This document shows, one piece after another, positions 7,943-19,500 of a stretch of DNA of 25,410 bases. The stretch spans positions 21,691 through 47,100 of the forward strand of contig SMOI01000247.1 of the NCBI GenBank assembly GCA_008000375.1. The letters run 5' to 3'. The number at the start of each line of letters is the position of its first letter. The first letter of the stretch is position 1. The notes under the pieces are model-generated. The model did no database searches, had not been told where the DNA came from, and was given only the letters and a program-made list of their open reading frames with translations. Made by a program: the position numbers and the translations under genes. The DNA comes from Poteriospumella lacustris. Taxonomy: Eukaryota > Sar > Chrysophyceae > Chromulinales > Dinobryaceae.

Positions 7943-10558
7943 TTAGACAAACGACTGGTGACGATACTCGAAATGCATCGCCTGAACGATACGTTTGATT
8001 TCCTGAAATATTCGTCGCTTTTCCGGCGATTGTTTCAGTATCCGCTTCAGCTTGTCTGGATGCACAGCTTGAAGACGTTGTACGAAAATAGCAATGAATT
8101 GCATGGTCTCCTCGGGTGCTCTACCGTCTTGCAAGAAATCCGACGGAAACATACTCGACATCGACGAAGATACGTCACTGTGTGTTGAAATCACCGAATC
8201 TCCCGATGATGGGGCGAACTGAAGGTGATTAGCGGAACTTTGGGGATGATATGTCCCATCACGAGGAGGTGCTTTCGCTAATTCTCTGTCCGACCATGAC
8301 TGCTCAGGCTTGGCATCCCTCTTGTGGTTGAGAGATCCAATGATGGGCTGAATCGCCACCGCAATGTGAGGTGGCAACGGTCGGCTAGATGCCGTTGCTA
8401 GGTCTGTTTGCAGGTAATCTGACCAGTGTTTCTCTTCCGGTTGCGGTGGGACATTGAACGGTGATATATTCGCATGCGACGATTGAATCGACGAGGCAGA
8501 TGAGACCAACCCTGCACTCTTGGCAGACAACCACTGCGGAAGCGTGGGCTGAGGTGGATCGAAGACAGCGGCAACCGTGCCAAATTTGACTTCATCAGGA
8601 AGCGCCGGAAAGGCGACACTTAATGGCTTGGGCATGGCGCGAATCAGATCGGTCGGCTCAGCTACGACTGCACGGCGATCAGTTGCTCCAATAGTCTCAC
8701 GCACATTTTCGCGAAGTCGTCGGGTTTCAGGGGAGATCGCCGGCAGAATGTCGTAGAATCCAGGGGAATTTCTTGACTGCAGAGGTACTTTGGGAGACGC
8801 CGCTGCAGTTGGCGTTGGATGGGCTGGTACCGGCCCGAGTTGATACGCATCGCGGATACGTTGTCGCTTCTGTTGCAAACTCTTGGTGATTTGATGTTTC
8901 CAGTGCGCAAAGCATCTTGACAAGAGCTGCTGCCGTTGAAAAGATGGCTGTGCTTGCACCAGGGCTTGCCGATGGAAAAACCGAAAGGCGCGTTGTTGTT
9001 TAGATCGTTGACTCCAACGCCGTAGCCCGTCCCGTAGCTTGATCTTTTTCCAATGGTGAATCGCTTCACACAAACACTCACGTTGCGTTGAAAAACTATT
9101 CAAATTGTTTTCTTCAACTCGTCGGCGTAGCGCGTAAAAGACCGTCGATAGCTTCCGTTGTCCATCGTGAAAACAGGCTTTGCGCCAATAGGCAGCCTGC
9201 CGACGCAACACAACGGGGAAATAGAAGCCATTCATTCGTCGATAGATGAAATCATGAAATTTCTTTTTCAGGAAATATCGTCGTGCTCGATCCATCGTCG
9301 ATAAATACTCGTGTTTGGCCAATACACATCGCTCCCATCGTAAGGTATATCGCAACTTGGCAAAGAAATGATAACATGGTTCGCTTTGAACACGCTTGCT
9401 TAGCGCATAATCGCGATATTTCCGTCTATAAAATATGTTTCAGTCAGGCATAAAGGAACAGAGTTGAACAATCGAAGCGATGGGTTCGTGGCTTACCGGA
9501 ACTCGATTTGTGACCGCCACGAAGATAATGCTTTGCCAAGCTTGCGTTTCATATCAAAGACATCCAATTTCTGCAGCGATCTCTCTCGGAAAACGCGCTC
9601 CGATAAACGAGATCTCCACAACAAGAATACGCGATGGCCTTGATGTTTCTTCCAAAACTGCAAAGCCTTGTACATACGTGGAATGAAAAATCGTCGCAGC
9701 TGCAGTTGGCGATGACGAAGGGGAATTAATCCTTCGAACCCTACTTTCCTTTCGTAATAATGATAATCACATATGCTGTACAACTGCCTCCAATTTCGAT
9801 TAATCTTTCTATTTTTTCGGATCCGCACTGCCAAAAATAGAAAAACAATTAAGCGAAAGAGCATGTGAATTCGAAGAGGAGAAACACTTACCGAAGGCCG
9901 TCCACAAGGAGAATTCCTTCTTGTGTTTGATTGCTAGGCGAAAGGCCTTCTGGTTTTCGTTAGCTGTCTGAGCTATCCTTCGCCACTGTCTTAAAAAGGC
10001 AAGAGCTATATATCCATTTCGCAGTCGCAGGCTGTTTTCCGTGCTCAGCTGACAGAGCTTTTGCCTCACTGCGTTTTTCCGAATGCATTTTTCTCGTAAG
10101 ATTCTGAAAAATTTACGCTTCATCTCTCTGGCTTTGTTATAACGGTGTTTTCCACTGATCGCTGAAAGCTCTTCCGTCGAAAAAGGCCGCGTGATACCAT
10201 AGTGTCGCATCGAAATTTCGTCGACGTAAAACTGTCGAAGGCGCCGATATCCTTTCGCCACCAAGAGTTTCTGTCGTGCGATGCGTCCAAGAAGATGTTG
10301 ACCTCGGTGTTTGAGCTGGTCGTTGCAATAGTTCATCCAACGAATGATTCCTCTTCGTATCGCAAGTGAATGTTGTGGTGGATGAGGCGAGTTGCGAGAC
10401 TTGCGTCTCATGTAGTTGTCTGCCTTTGCCATTGACGACTCTTCTATGCGAGCGTTTTCCGAAACCAATTGTATCCAATGGCCAAAAGAGGTACTGATCA
10501 GCCTTCGAGCATAATGGTGGGAGGCAAGGTCATTTTCGTTGCCAAAGTCCTCCATCAT
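7943..10558 (-). CDS. Sfi1-like centrin-binding W-repeat protein (3 exons)
   Basis: Predicted coding exons on the minus strand are 10558-9892, 9827-9497 and 9425-7943, giving 826 residues with matching phases (1, then 2). The first two exons and the start of the third carry irregular helical repeats with a W preceded by hydrophobics and followed by basics: SFGHWIQL, IIRWMNY, FLRQWRRI, FSLWTAF, NWRQLY, LQFWKKH, FLLWRSR, LSSWRSQ, AAYWRKA, IHHWKKIKLRDGLRRW, CFAHWKHQ. This is the pattern of Sfi1, whose long helix binds a row of centrins at spindle pole, basal body or centrosome. The rest (about 450 residues) is Pro/Ser-rich and disordered, with a short helical C-terminus (KLKRILKQSPEKRRIFQ). ATGs at 10558 and 10555 are the first available. 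The frame just upstream reads HWRPE before a stop, so a missing 5' exon is possible. It is divergent from the sulfotransferase gene. Confidence 0.82.
9426..9496 (-). other. Intron 2 of Sfi1-like gene (71 bp)
   Basis: GTAAGCC donor and TTTTATAG acceptor on the minus strand, phase 2. A CTGAC branch-like motif lies about 20 bases before the acceptor. Removal joins SQIEF to RRKYRDYALSK in frame. Confidence 0.85.
9828..9891 (-). other. Intron 1 of Sfi1-like gene (64 bp)
   Basis: GTAAGTG donor and TTTGGCAG acceptor on the minus strand, phase 1. Removal joins LWTAF to VRIRKNRK in frame and bypasses a stop in the unspliced frame. Confidence 0.85.
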
Positions 10559-10966
10559 TTCTGGACGCCAATGGATTCACAAGCTATGCTTCCACACAAT
10601 GATATTTCCCCAAATCAATATAAACAAGATAAAACAAGAATAGTAATCATAACACGCGCGGCAAGCTCGAACAGATCGATTTTTTTAAATGTCAATTTGG
10701 TTGGGCTCATGGCTTCTTTGGCGAGCGAAAACAGCGGGTGGAATATCGCCAAAAAGGTCAAATTTAAATGTTCAACGCTTACTTAAGACCGCATTACCGC
10801 GATACATGACGACGATGATTGATGGACAAGCTTCTGCTGGCGATGTTTGCAAGCTCGAAGGACGATGTGTGCAAGAACCGTCTATGCCATCACAGAGCAA
10901 ATCAGAAAAATAGATAAATCAGTGACCATCAAATGCCTTTAGTCGAGGAACATCTTGTTGTCGTCA
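10559..10966. promoter_or_regulatory. Divergent promoter region between Sfi1-like and sulfotransferase genes
   Basis: 408 bases separate the two divergent starts. AT-rich around 10600-10700, including a T-run near 10680. On the minus strand a helical, basic open stretch (about 10877-10805; AHIVLRACKHRQQKLVHQ) ends near possible donors, so part of this region may instead be an upstream exon of the Sfi1-like gene. No clear core promoter motif. Confidence 0.4.
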
Positions 10967-13138
10967 ATGCTGCTTCGTAAATCGTGGAATCAACGTCGGA
11001 AAAGCAATGACAGTGAAGACAAAAGGTCAACCGAAGCTTCAACATTCCGAAGATTTGGAAAGCGAGAAGTATTTGTGCTCTTGCTCGGTTTATGGTTGGT
11101 TGCGTCTGTAGTACTGATGGCCTCGGTTTGGTCTGAAGGATTAGATTTGGGTGAAAAAGTAAAGGTCTCGAAGGACAAGAAATGGTGTCTCTTTGGCCGA
11201 ACAATATTTGGCAAGAAATGCCACAAGCGCAAGGTGATCGCTCACAATCATCTGTTACATCATATAGATGCTCGATTATCTGTATTCCTTGCCTCCCATG
11301 CTGTCTGGGAGGACATACTTGAGACATATCCGGCCAAGCAGAAGAAGATTTGGGACGAAGTTGTCACGGACAGTGAAAGCGACAGTGACACCGACAGCGA
11401 AGACGAAAGTGAGCAGTTGCGACCCAAGCGATTCAATCTTCGTGGAAATTTCCTTTCCAACACGAACTCCAATATCGAAAGCAGCACGAATCCTGTTGTT
11501 CGTAGACTTGTACGACAAGTGAAGATAGCTGATACTGATGTTGCCGTGCAACAACCACAATCCGATTATCATCCTCTGATACGCTATCTTATGAGCGCAG
11601 TCGCTGATATTCCTATTCTTGACGGAGGTATTTCATCTAGATTACAAGGATCTGAAAAATCCATCGTGGTCTTCTCCACTATCCCTTCACATCCTTCTCT
11701 GGACAGTCTCACGTACTACACAGTTTACAAGTACTTTGACGACGCACTCATACATGCAAAAGGTCTACAAGCTCAGTTTCCAAAATGTGTAGTTGTTTGG
11801 TGTCCCCCCTCGGGGCTTTTCAACTCCGATCCAGACTTGCAGCTTATCTTTCACCATCTTACAATCCACTATTTAATGGAACGAACAGGTCTGGTTGTGA
11901 TCCCTGCTGTACCGCTCCAAAACAGCCTCAATTCCTTCGGCTCCTTGGACGACCTAGGTGTACAGCTGTTGTTGGCTTTAGATAAACAGCTGTCTTTTGT
12001 TTACAAGAAACTGATCTTGCAGGAAAACCGCGGTGATGCTCATGCACTAGCATGGCATGGAGATTCACTGCAAGTTTCGTTTGTTTCGGAGACCATTCAG
12101 TCACTCTTTACCAACGAACCTCATCACCATGAGAAAGATCAATTTACCAAAAGTGATGAAAGATTGATCAGTTTGCACCAGCACTGTGTGCGATACGTCA
12201 ATTCTCGCAAATATGATCCCATGTGTATGCCCAAACCCGATTATCATTATCCCCTGTTGGTGACTGGCCTGGGTGGATCTGGGAGTCATTTTATTGCCAA
12301 TCAGATGCAAGATATGGGATACGATCTGCGACATGAATCCATTGGAGAAGATGGGTCTGTGTGTTGGTTCTATAGTGTCAATGATTATCTTTTGGATGTG
12401 ACGTATCCGTTTGGAAAATTGAAACCGAGCGAGCGATCGTTTTTGAATCCACGATTTGACCACGTGATTCACGTGATTCGCAATCCCTTGGATCAAATTT
12501 CATCATTCACAGCACATACAAATAAGACGTACGATTTCGTGTTGCACATGATGGAACAAACTGCCGAGAAATCTGTGGTCCAGGAATACCGACAGGTTTG
12601 TGAGAACGAATCGCTTCCGCTATACTATTATTGCTCACCTCCGCCGTGCATGCCAATAGGCGCGAAACAAGCAGTCCCAATGCTTTCGTGGAGGGTCTTG
12701 CCATTTGCATTTCGCTACACTGACATGGATGAATTGGAATGCCTATGTTACGGGGTACGCGGATAAAACCTACCACATTGAGGACGTTGGTCATTTGATG
12801 GAGGATCTATGTGTCATAATGTGGCCCGAATATGAAGAAATGCATACGAGAAGGAGGTATGCTGCCATATAATTGCTGCGATCTTCGCGGTTTGATTCTG
12901 ACTTTTATTCGTTGATGTGTTCCCGACCAGATGCCCCGATGAAAGGCGGTTGTACTTGACGAGTACGTGGTGGCGTACAATGAAGTATCACTTCTATCGG
13001 CAATTCTTTCCGAGCTACAAGTCACACAAGACGCATAAACATTACACCTTTCAGGATATTCAAGCACTCGATCCGTCGATGGGTCGGCGATTGGCCGCGG
13101 CGGCCAAGGACTTTGGCTATCACGCCAACTTCTTCTAA
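10967..13138 (+). CDS. Type II membrane sulfotransferase-like protein (3 exons)
   Basis: Exons 10967-12595, 12660-12856 and 12931-13138 give 677 residues with phases 0 and 2. A basic cytosolic N-terminus (1-33) is followed by one membrane anchor at about 34-55 and an acidic stem near 140-155 (SESDSDTDSEDESE), the layout of Golgi enzymes. The C-terminal domain has a 5'-phosphosulfate loop GLGGSGSHF (434-442) and a 3'-phosphate motif RNPLDQISS (505-513), then a WMNWNAYV and YHIEDV stretch and an LDPSMGRRLAAAAKDFGY ending typical of PAPS sulfotransferases. It should sulfate glycans or proteins in the Golgi lumen. Residues about 180-420, before the loop, form an alternating strand/helix region (SIVVFST, CVVVWCP, GLVVIPAV) that I cannot assign; it may be a second domain. 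The start is the first ATG, two codons before LRKSW. The next gene follows 442 bases downstream on the same strand. Confidence 0.87.
12596..12659 (+). other. Intron 1 of sulfotransferase gene (64 bp)
   Basis: GTTTGTG donor and CCAATAG acceptor, phase 0. Removal joins QEYRQ to ARNKQSQC and restores the frame that carries the conserved sulfotransferase C-terminal sequence. Confidence 0.82.
12857..12930 (+). other. Intron 2 of sulfotransferase gene (74 bp)
   Basis: GTATGC donor and GACCAG acceptor, phase 2. Removal joins MHTRR to RCPDERR in frame; the unspliced frame soon meets a stop. Confidence 0.82.
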
Positions 13139-13368
13139 TCGATACCTGTTTCTGTGTACCGCTTTCATAGCCATCGTTTAAATTGTAAATAGTTTCCTCA
13201 TCCGGCCCTCATGCCAAATGATAGCCAGCATTGATTGCTGCCTTTCAACTTGATGCATCGTTGAAGTGAAAATGATAGTTACTGTAGATGGTAGCATTAC
13301 TGATTACTGAAGATGCCTCTATCCTTCTGGACCGTTTCGCCTTTGTCCTCCCGCACTTTCGGACTTTG

Positions 13369-13386
13369 GATGATCGATCGATCATC
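13369..13386. repeat. Perfect 18-bp palindrome GATGATCGATCGATCATC
   Basis: The 18 bases equal their own reverse complement and contain overlapping GATC and ATCGAT sites. It lies 195 bases upstream of the large mosaic gene. It could bind a dimeric factor or form a cruciform; chance in a GATC-rich patch is the alternative. Confidence 0.9.
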
Positions 13387-13425
13387 GTGATCCGTGATCC
13401 ATGATCAATCAATTCTTACCAAGTA

Positions 13426-13448
13426 CTGCTTGGTGCTGCTTGGTGCTG
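13426..13448 (+). repeat. 10-bp tandem repeat CTGCTTGGTG
   Basis: Two full copies and three further matching bases, head to tail, 133-155 bases before the ATG of the large gene. Confidence 0.85.
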
Positions 13449-13580
13449 TCATTTGTTTTTGTAACCATTCCATATTGGTGGCTTAACTTCAGATTGAACA
13501 TCCCTAGTTTATTCAGGAATCGACAAGTTCCACGTCAATCGTCAACAAAGAAGGCTGTTATCATTTAGAGGTGTCCCATC

Positions 13581-16500
13581 ATGAATCGCAAAGCAATCGC
13601 TTTGCTCTTTCTCTTCAACTGCATTGTTGCAATTCTTGGTCAATCTGGACTGACACGGGATGGGTTTCCGTATTTGATTAGACAACGGCAGAGTGAGAAT
13701 GGAACGACGGAGCTTTACAGCCCATACTTCCTGTGGAACCCACTGTTGAGGAACACTTTCACAGTCTTGGCCGAACCGTTGAAAGTATACTCAAACAAAG
13801 GAAAGCTGGACATCAAAATGACAGTGGAAGTGGCTACTATTTCAACCGGGTTGTTCTCATACCGAACCCGGGTGTATTGTTATGAATCAATTTGTTCCAC
13901 ACCAGGACCAACGTTGATTGTGAAGCCAGGAGACCTTGTTCGTATTGAGCTCATCAATCGACTGGAAAACTCATCGTCGACAAGCGCGCTGTCGCAACTC
14001 TCAACTGAAGAGTTTTTTCCGAATCGCACCAATCTATTCTTCCAGTCACTCCCAATTGACCCTACCATCAATTCACCATTCCGATTCACACAAGGCAACG
14101 ATGATTCCATTTTCTACACTTTTCGAATTCGCTCCAACATGCCGAGGGGGATTCATTGGTACCATTCCCATGTCCATGGAGTATCCTCTTTGCATGTGAT
14201 GGGTGGCTTGTTTGGTGCTGTTATCATCGAGGAGATGGACACGGCTTTATTTCCAACATATTTCACAAGTGTCCCACGGAAGACCGTTGTTTTGTCACAT
14301 TTATTCGTCGAGACCAACAATTCCATGCATCTTCCCAATATCCCCAATACACATCGGTTTTCGTTGCAAGACGAAGACTTCGAGACATCGTCACTCTCAT
14401 TGAAATATCTGAGTCGTGCGTTCGGGTCCCGCATCGATTTGAACGTTTCCTATTCGAACACGTCAAACTTTCGTACGACAGATGTTTGGCTCGTCAATAA
14501 TTTATTCCAGCCAACATATGTCACCACACCTGGTGCGTGGGTGATCTTTGACATTGTCGTGGCCTCTGGAGACCGTATCGTGGAATTGGAAATGCGATCC
14601 GCATTGCCAGGAACGGTTGGAAGCCAACGAAGCTGTTCGATGCGTTTACTTGGAAGAAATGGCTATTATTTTGATAAAGCACGTAAAGGAGAAGCCGTGG
14701 ATCATTTAATCTTATTGCAAGGTGATCGCGCAAGCTTGGCCATCATGTGTCCTACGAACGGCACGTTCTTCTTGACCAGTTTAGCGGATACTCGTGAATC
14801 CGAAACATACTATCCAGTGGGAGATTGGACCACCAAATCAACGCAAATGATCGCTCAAATCCAAACATATGGTGTCTTCAACGACAATTCATCAGCCATC
14901 GATGCTACGTTTCAAGATTTGTCTTTCTTACGCGTTGATACTCCCATCACCAACTTGTTGGCCAAATACAATGTTCAGAATGCGCAAACGTTGCCATTGT
15001 TTTCCTTGTCCACGGCACAAAGTTCTGCACCCGTTCGGAGTCGAATCCCTCGTGATCCATGTGCCTTGGCAACTCCACAGACAGTGAATACGTCCGCGTA
15101 TCCTTTCAATCAAGGTCCAACGGCCGCGTTGAGTCGCTATACGATTGGCGTGGGTGTCAATTGCCGCAATCCTTGCTACGATGACGTGCTCTGCACGGCA
15201 CTGTTTGGCAATGATAGCTATTCCGTGGACGACTTTACGGTGGCCTTGAATGGCGAATGTGGCTTCGTTGCGACGCAATTGTTCAATGTGGGACAGAACC
15301 CGTTGCATTGTGCGTCAACCATCAATGTGACACAGCTCGTTGCTGATATCTGGGCCAACAAGACACAGTTTGACACATCTGCCCAACAACAAGGACCCCA
15401 AAATGTATCACAATTGTTGCCTGGAACGATTTCGTTGACGACAAGTCAACGATTGTACCGTATGCAGTTGTATGGTCATGCCTCGTTCCCGTATCCGATT
15501 TATCTTCAAAACCACGACGTGCAAGTCCTATCCTTTGACAACGTGGGTGTCCAAACGTCCAATATCTATCAACGTGATGAGTACGCTCCACGCTACAATT
15601 ACGATATGGGTACGTATGGCTATCAAGTCAATGATCGGCGAGATAGTCTGTTGCCGTTGCAGGGGCGCATGACCTTTGTAGTGGAATTGGCCGGTGCGGA
15701 TGTTTCTGCTGCTGTCGAAGGAACAGCGTTGTATCCTGTGTTGTCGACGTATTTGAAATTCAGTGATCGTGGCTTCTTACGCTTTGTGCATTTGAACCTT
15801 CACAACGATACGTCAACGGATTCCAACTCCACCGTTCCCACCCCAACACCCAACCCTTCACCAACACCTGCTCCACCAACCACGCTGCCGTCCGATAAAA
15901 CGATCACTGTCAATTACACGCAGGGCGTCGAAGTCGATAGCAATGGCCAGCCGTATGTATGTGACATTGCGGGTCGTTCATCGTTGTATGACGAACGTAT
16001 TGATCTCGCCACGATGACACGCATTATTCGGATGAATTCGTGTCCGAACCATTACAGTGTCTGCCAAAGTGCGCAATGTGGAGGTGAACAAAAGACACGG
16101 GCGTTGAAATGGTTCCGCGAAGTTCGTGTTCCCTTGTATCCTGTCTTGGCTGCGGCTCCACAGGACATGACCTGTACCGTGGATATGGTGGGTGTCGCCG
16201 CGAATGGCGTCGGCATCTTTTCTCCTGCGCAAGGTGGTGTCGAATCTTGTGTTTTCTTTCAAAACGATACACGGAGTCGCTTTGGACGTACATCCTGTGT
16301 CGCAGGCTTCCGCGGAGAAGGGTTACTGACTTGTGGGGATTCCATGCATTGGAATCGACGTCAACTCGACAAATGTGGCGGCTACGCCGACGAGTTCTAT
16401 CACAACCAGAACTTCTCCGGGTTGTATCGATACACGTCGTTGCCAACGTGTTTGTTCCATCAACTCACGGTGAATGCAACGTCTTCCACATCGACTTCTG

Positions 16501-19500
16501 CGTCTTCTGCGGCGTCGGCCTCTTCAGTGACTGTCCCTTCGACAGCCCATGCGCCTCGTAAGGGTCATTCCGTTCAATTAGGCTGGGCGATGGATGGCTT
16601 TCCGATCTATGGTCCCGTAGGCATTCGTGGTATCTTGATGCGTCGTTGTGGCTTGGTTGGTGCACATCCACAAATTTGTTTGGACAACTGCAACGGGTAC
16701 TACGGTCGTTTGCCCGGCGTCGATCAGTACCTCTACCGATATTACATGACGGGTAACCACACGACAACGACTTCTGATGCCACCGCCGGCGAAATAGCAC
16801 CCGCTTGCAGCCGTTTTGTCCGCAACAGCAACGGAGAACAAATCGAACGATGCGATCGCTTGTCGTCATCGTGTTGCCGAGACACGGTCCCCGATGGATC
16901 GTTCTTCCCGTATACGATTGGTTGCTTCCGTGGGTGTGTATTGTCCAATGACATTGCGAAAGAAACGGGCATTTACACGAAGCACGATTGCCTTCTGACG
17001 GCGAAGAAAGCCACCACGTCATCGTTTATTCCTCAAGTGCTACCATCGGCGTCCTCGTTGTATTCCGATCCAGAATCGCAAGCGCTGTACAGTGGACCCG
17101 TGGCTTCCAAGGCTTCCACGGTTATCGCAGCAACCACTGATGCAATGGGAACAGTTACAGGTTCTAGCGACAATAGCAGTGTCTCATCGGGTACGTCTAC
17201 CGCGTGTACTCCTCACTCTTGTCCCTCTTCTAACCGTCGTTGTGTATATGATACGCCCATAGATACCACCACTTCCTCACTGCGCACGACTCGACGAGTT
17301 CTGCATCGGGATCCGTACGATTTATCGCTCGATGTCTTCACTACGCGCGGAGTGACGCGGGATGAGTCGACCGGATCCGTCATCTCCGTCGACATCGATG
17401 GGCAAGTGTTCGGTGGTATCCGCCATCGCGAAGCGCTGGCCCCCGAGCTGGCCTCCATAACGTACGACGAAACTGATGGTACCGTCAATACCATCGTTCC
17501 TGAAGCGAATGCCGATCATTTCTTCACCGGTATGGTCGTTGACCATCGCTGTCACATGTACGTTGACGTGCTTTGCCCCTGTTTTGCTGGTGCGCGCATT
17601 GATCTGACACGACGCTGGTCATGTCTTTCGTCGGTAGGATGTACTTCACGGATCAACAACGTATCTACAAGCAACTGCTTCATCCGGAAACCGCGCAGCC
17701 CTTAACCACATCCGGGACCACGTTGGTGGTCGCAGGCATCATCAAGGTGGATTTGTTTGGCTACAATTTGGGTCGCATCTATGAAGACATCGTCCAGATT
17801 CGTGTGAAAGAAAACGATCTTTGCACGTCGATTGTACATGTCTCGTCCTCGCACGTCTCGTGTCTGTTGATTTCGGCGATTGCGGCGGCGAATGACAGTA
17901 CCGGCTCCCAGTTGAATGCACAGGATGTCATGGTTCGCACCGTGTCGGGTGTCACGTATGGCATCTCGTTGGATGCGCTGAGTCAAGTCGAAGCTGGTAT
18001 GACACGCCCCATCCTCACGCGAGTACACTTCAGTCGCTTACCGTTGGTACCGTATGGATTGTCGATGGTGATTGATCCGATGGGGGATCGAGCATCGATT
18101 CCAACGGCGCTGATGTCGGAAACGGCTGGTCGAACGACCGCTGTGAGCGCGCAAGAGGCGATCGCCCGTTGTCAGTCGGGAGACGATGTGACATTATACT
18201 GGACGAATACGGCGGCCACACCCCTGGGTCATAACATCCAACGTGTCCGTGGCTCGGGTACCCATTTGGAGACGATTGCACGGGGTGTGCGTCAGGGACG
18301 AGGTCTCTTCGCGATGGCAGCGTTGGTGGACACCCGCAATGCCTCGTTGGCCTTCCATGATCAGTCGTTATGGCAAATAGCGAATCTCTCGTCTTCCGTT
18401 GAAGACAATACTCGTACGGTGTACAACACCAACGTTGTACCTCGATACGACACGACGTGCCACGGCACCGGATACGAATACAATCGGTTGATCCAACGCC
18501 AGGGCCCATCGGCCGTGTATCCCACGGACCATCGATCGGAATTGACGTACGATGTCATCATGGAATACATCGAATCGACGGGTGTGGATCCGCGCATCTA
18601 CACCACACCCTGTCGCTATCGGCTCGGTCATGTGTTGTTTGTGGCCGAAGCAGGCGATACAGGGCGATTAGTTCGGCTACAAGTCTTACCGATTCAACCC
18701 AATGGGCTGGTCTTCCAACCGTATCTGGCCTATGATGCGAGTGGGTTGTTCCGTCCGGACTTTGAAGATGTTGAACTAGCGAGCGGTATGACTCAAGCGT
18801 CGTGGACCACATATTCCGCGAATGATACAGCGTCGTATTCGATGGTTTTCTACGAGCAAACGCGACCTCAACCTGTCGAAGTGGCCTGGACCACCACACT
18901 ATTGCATCGCGTGTGGTCCATTCAAAGCGTTGAAGCTGATTTCGTGGCCAATCGCTTGTATGTGACGACACGTGATCATGGATTGGTCCTGAGTATGGAT
19001 TTGTCGGTCCTGTTGTCTGCGCAGAAGACGACTGCGGCTGGAAATGTCGTGTCGGCGCCGGGCACACAGCCGCAATCGTTGACGACGGCGTGGCCGATGT
19101 CCTTTGATGTTCGTTCGTGGCAATTAGCGTGTGCTTCACCGCAGTTACAAGCGAATCCATTGCAATGGCCGGTGTCGTGGTTACGGTTGGTGCATTGTGG
19201 GAACTTAGTGACACGGGCACATGGGTTGCTCGTCTTCCCGTTGGCCTTGGACGCGTCTGGTCAAGCCACTGCAAGCCTAATCAGCAACGATTCTGACACC
19301 ACCATCGACGTCCCCACGCCTTGGTTGTCGAAGCAGTACGTGTCTTCGTTCTCTATCTCGTGTTCGCTTTCTCTGTTGCTTCATGGTATCGTTTGGTGTT
19401 GTTGTTGTTTTGTAGGCGTCTGGTCCTCGTCGATACCAATCAACAGCAGTTGGTGGCTATTCGCGAAGACAACATGTTCACGACGCGTTCCACCGATTTG

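Larger units (their letters stand above)
13139..13580. promoter_or_regulatory. Upstream region of the large mosaic gene, with palindrome and short tandem repeats
   Basis: 442 bases between a stop and the next ATG on the same strand. It contains a perfect 18-base palindrome (13369-13386), adjoining GTGATCC-type repeats (13387-13406), and a 10-base tandem repeat CTGCTTGGTG (13426-13448, 2.3 copies). These lie 130-215 bases before the start and are the best candidates for control elements of the large gene. Confidence 0.45.
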
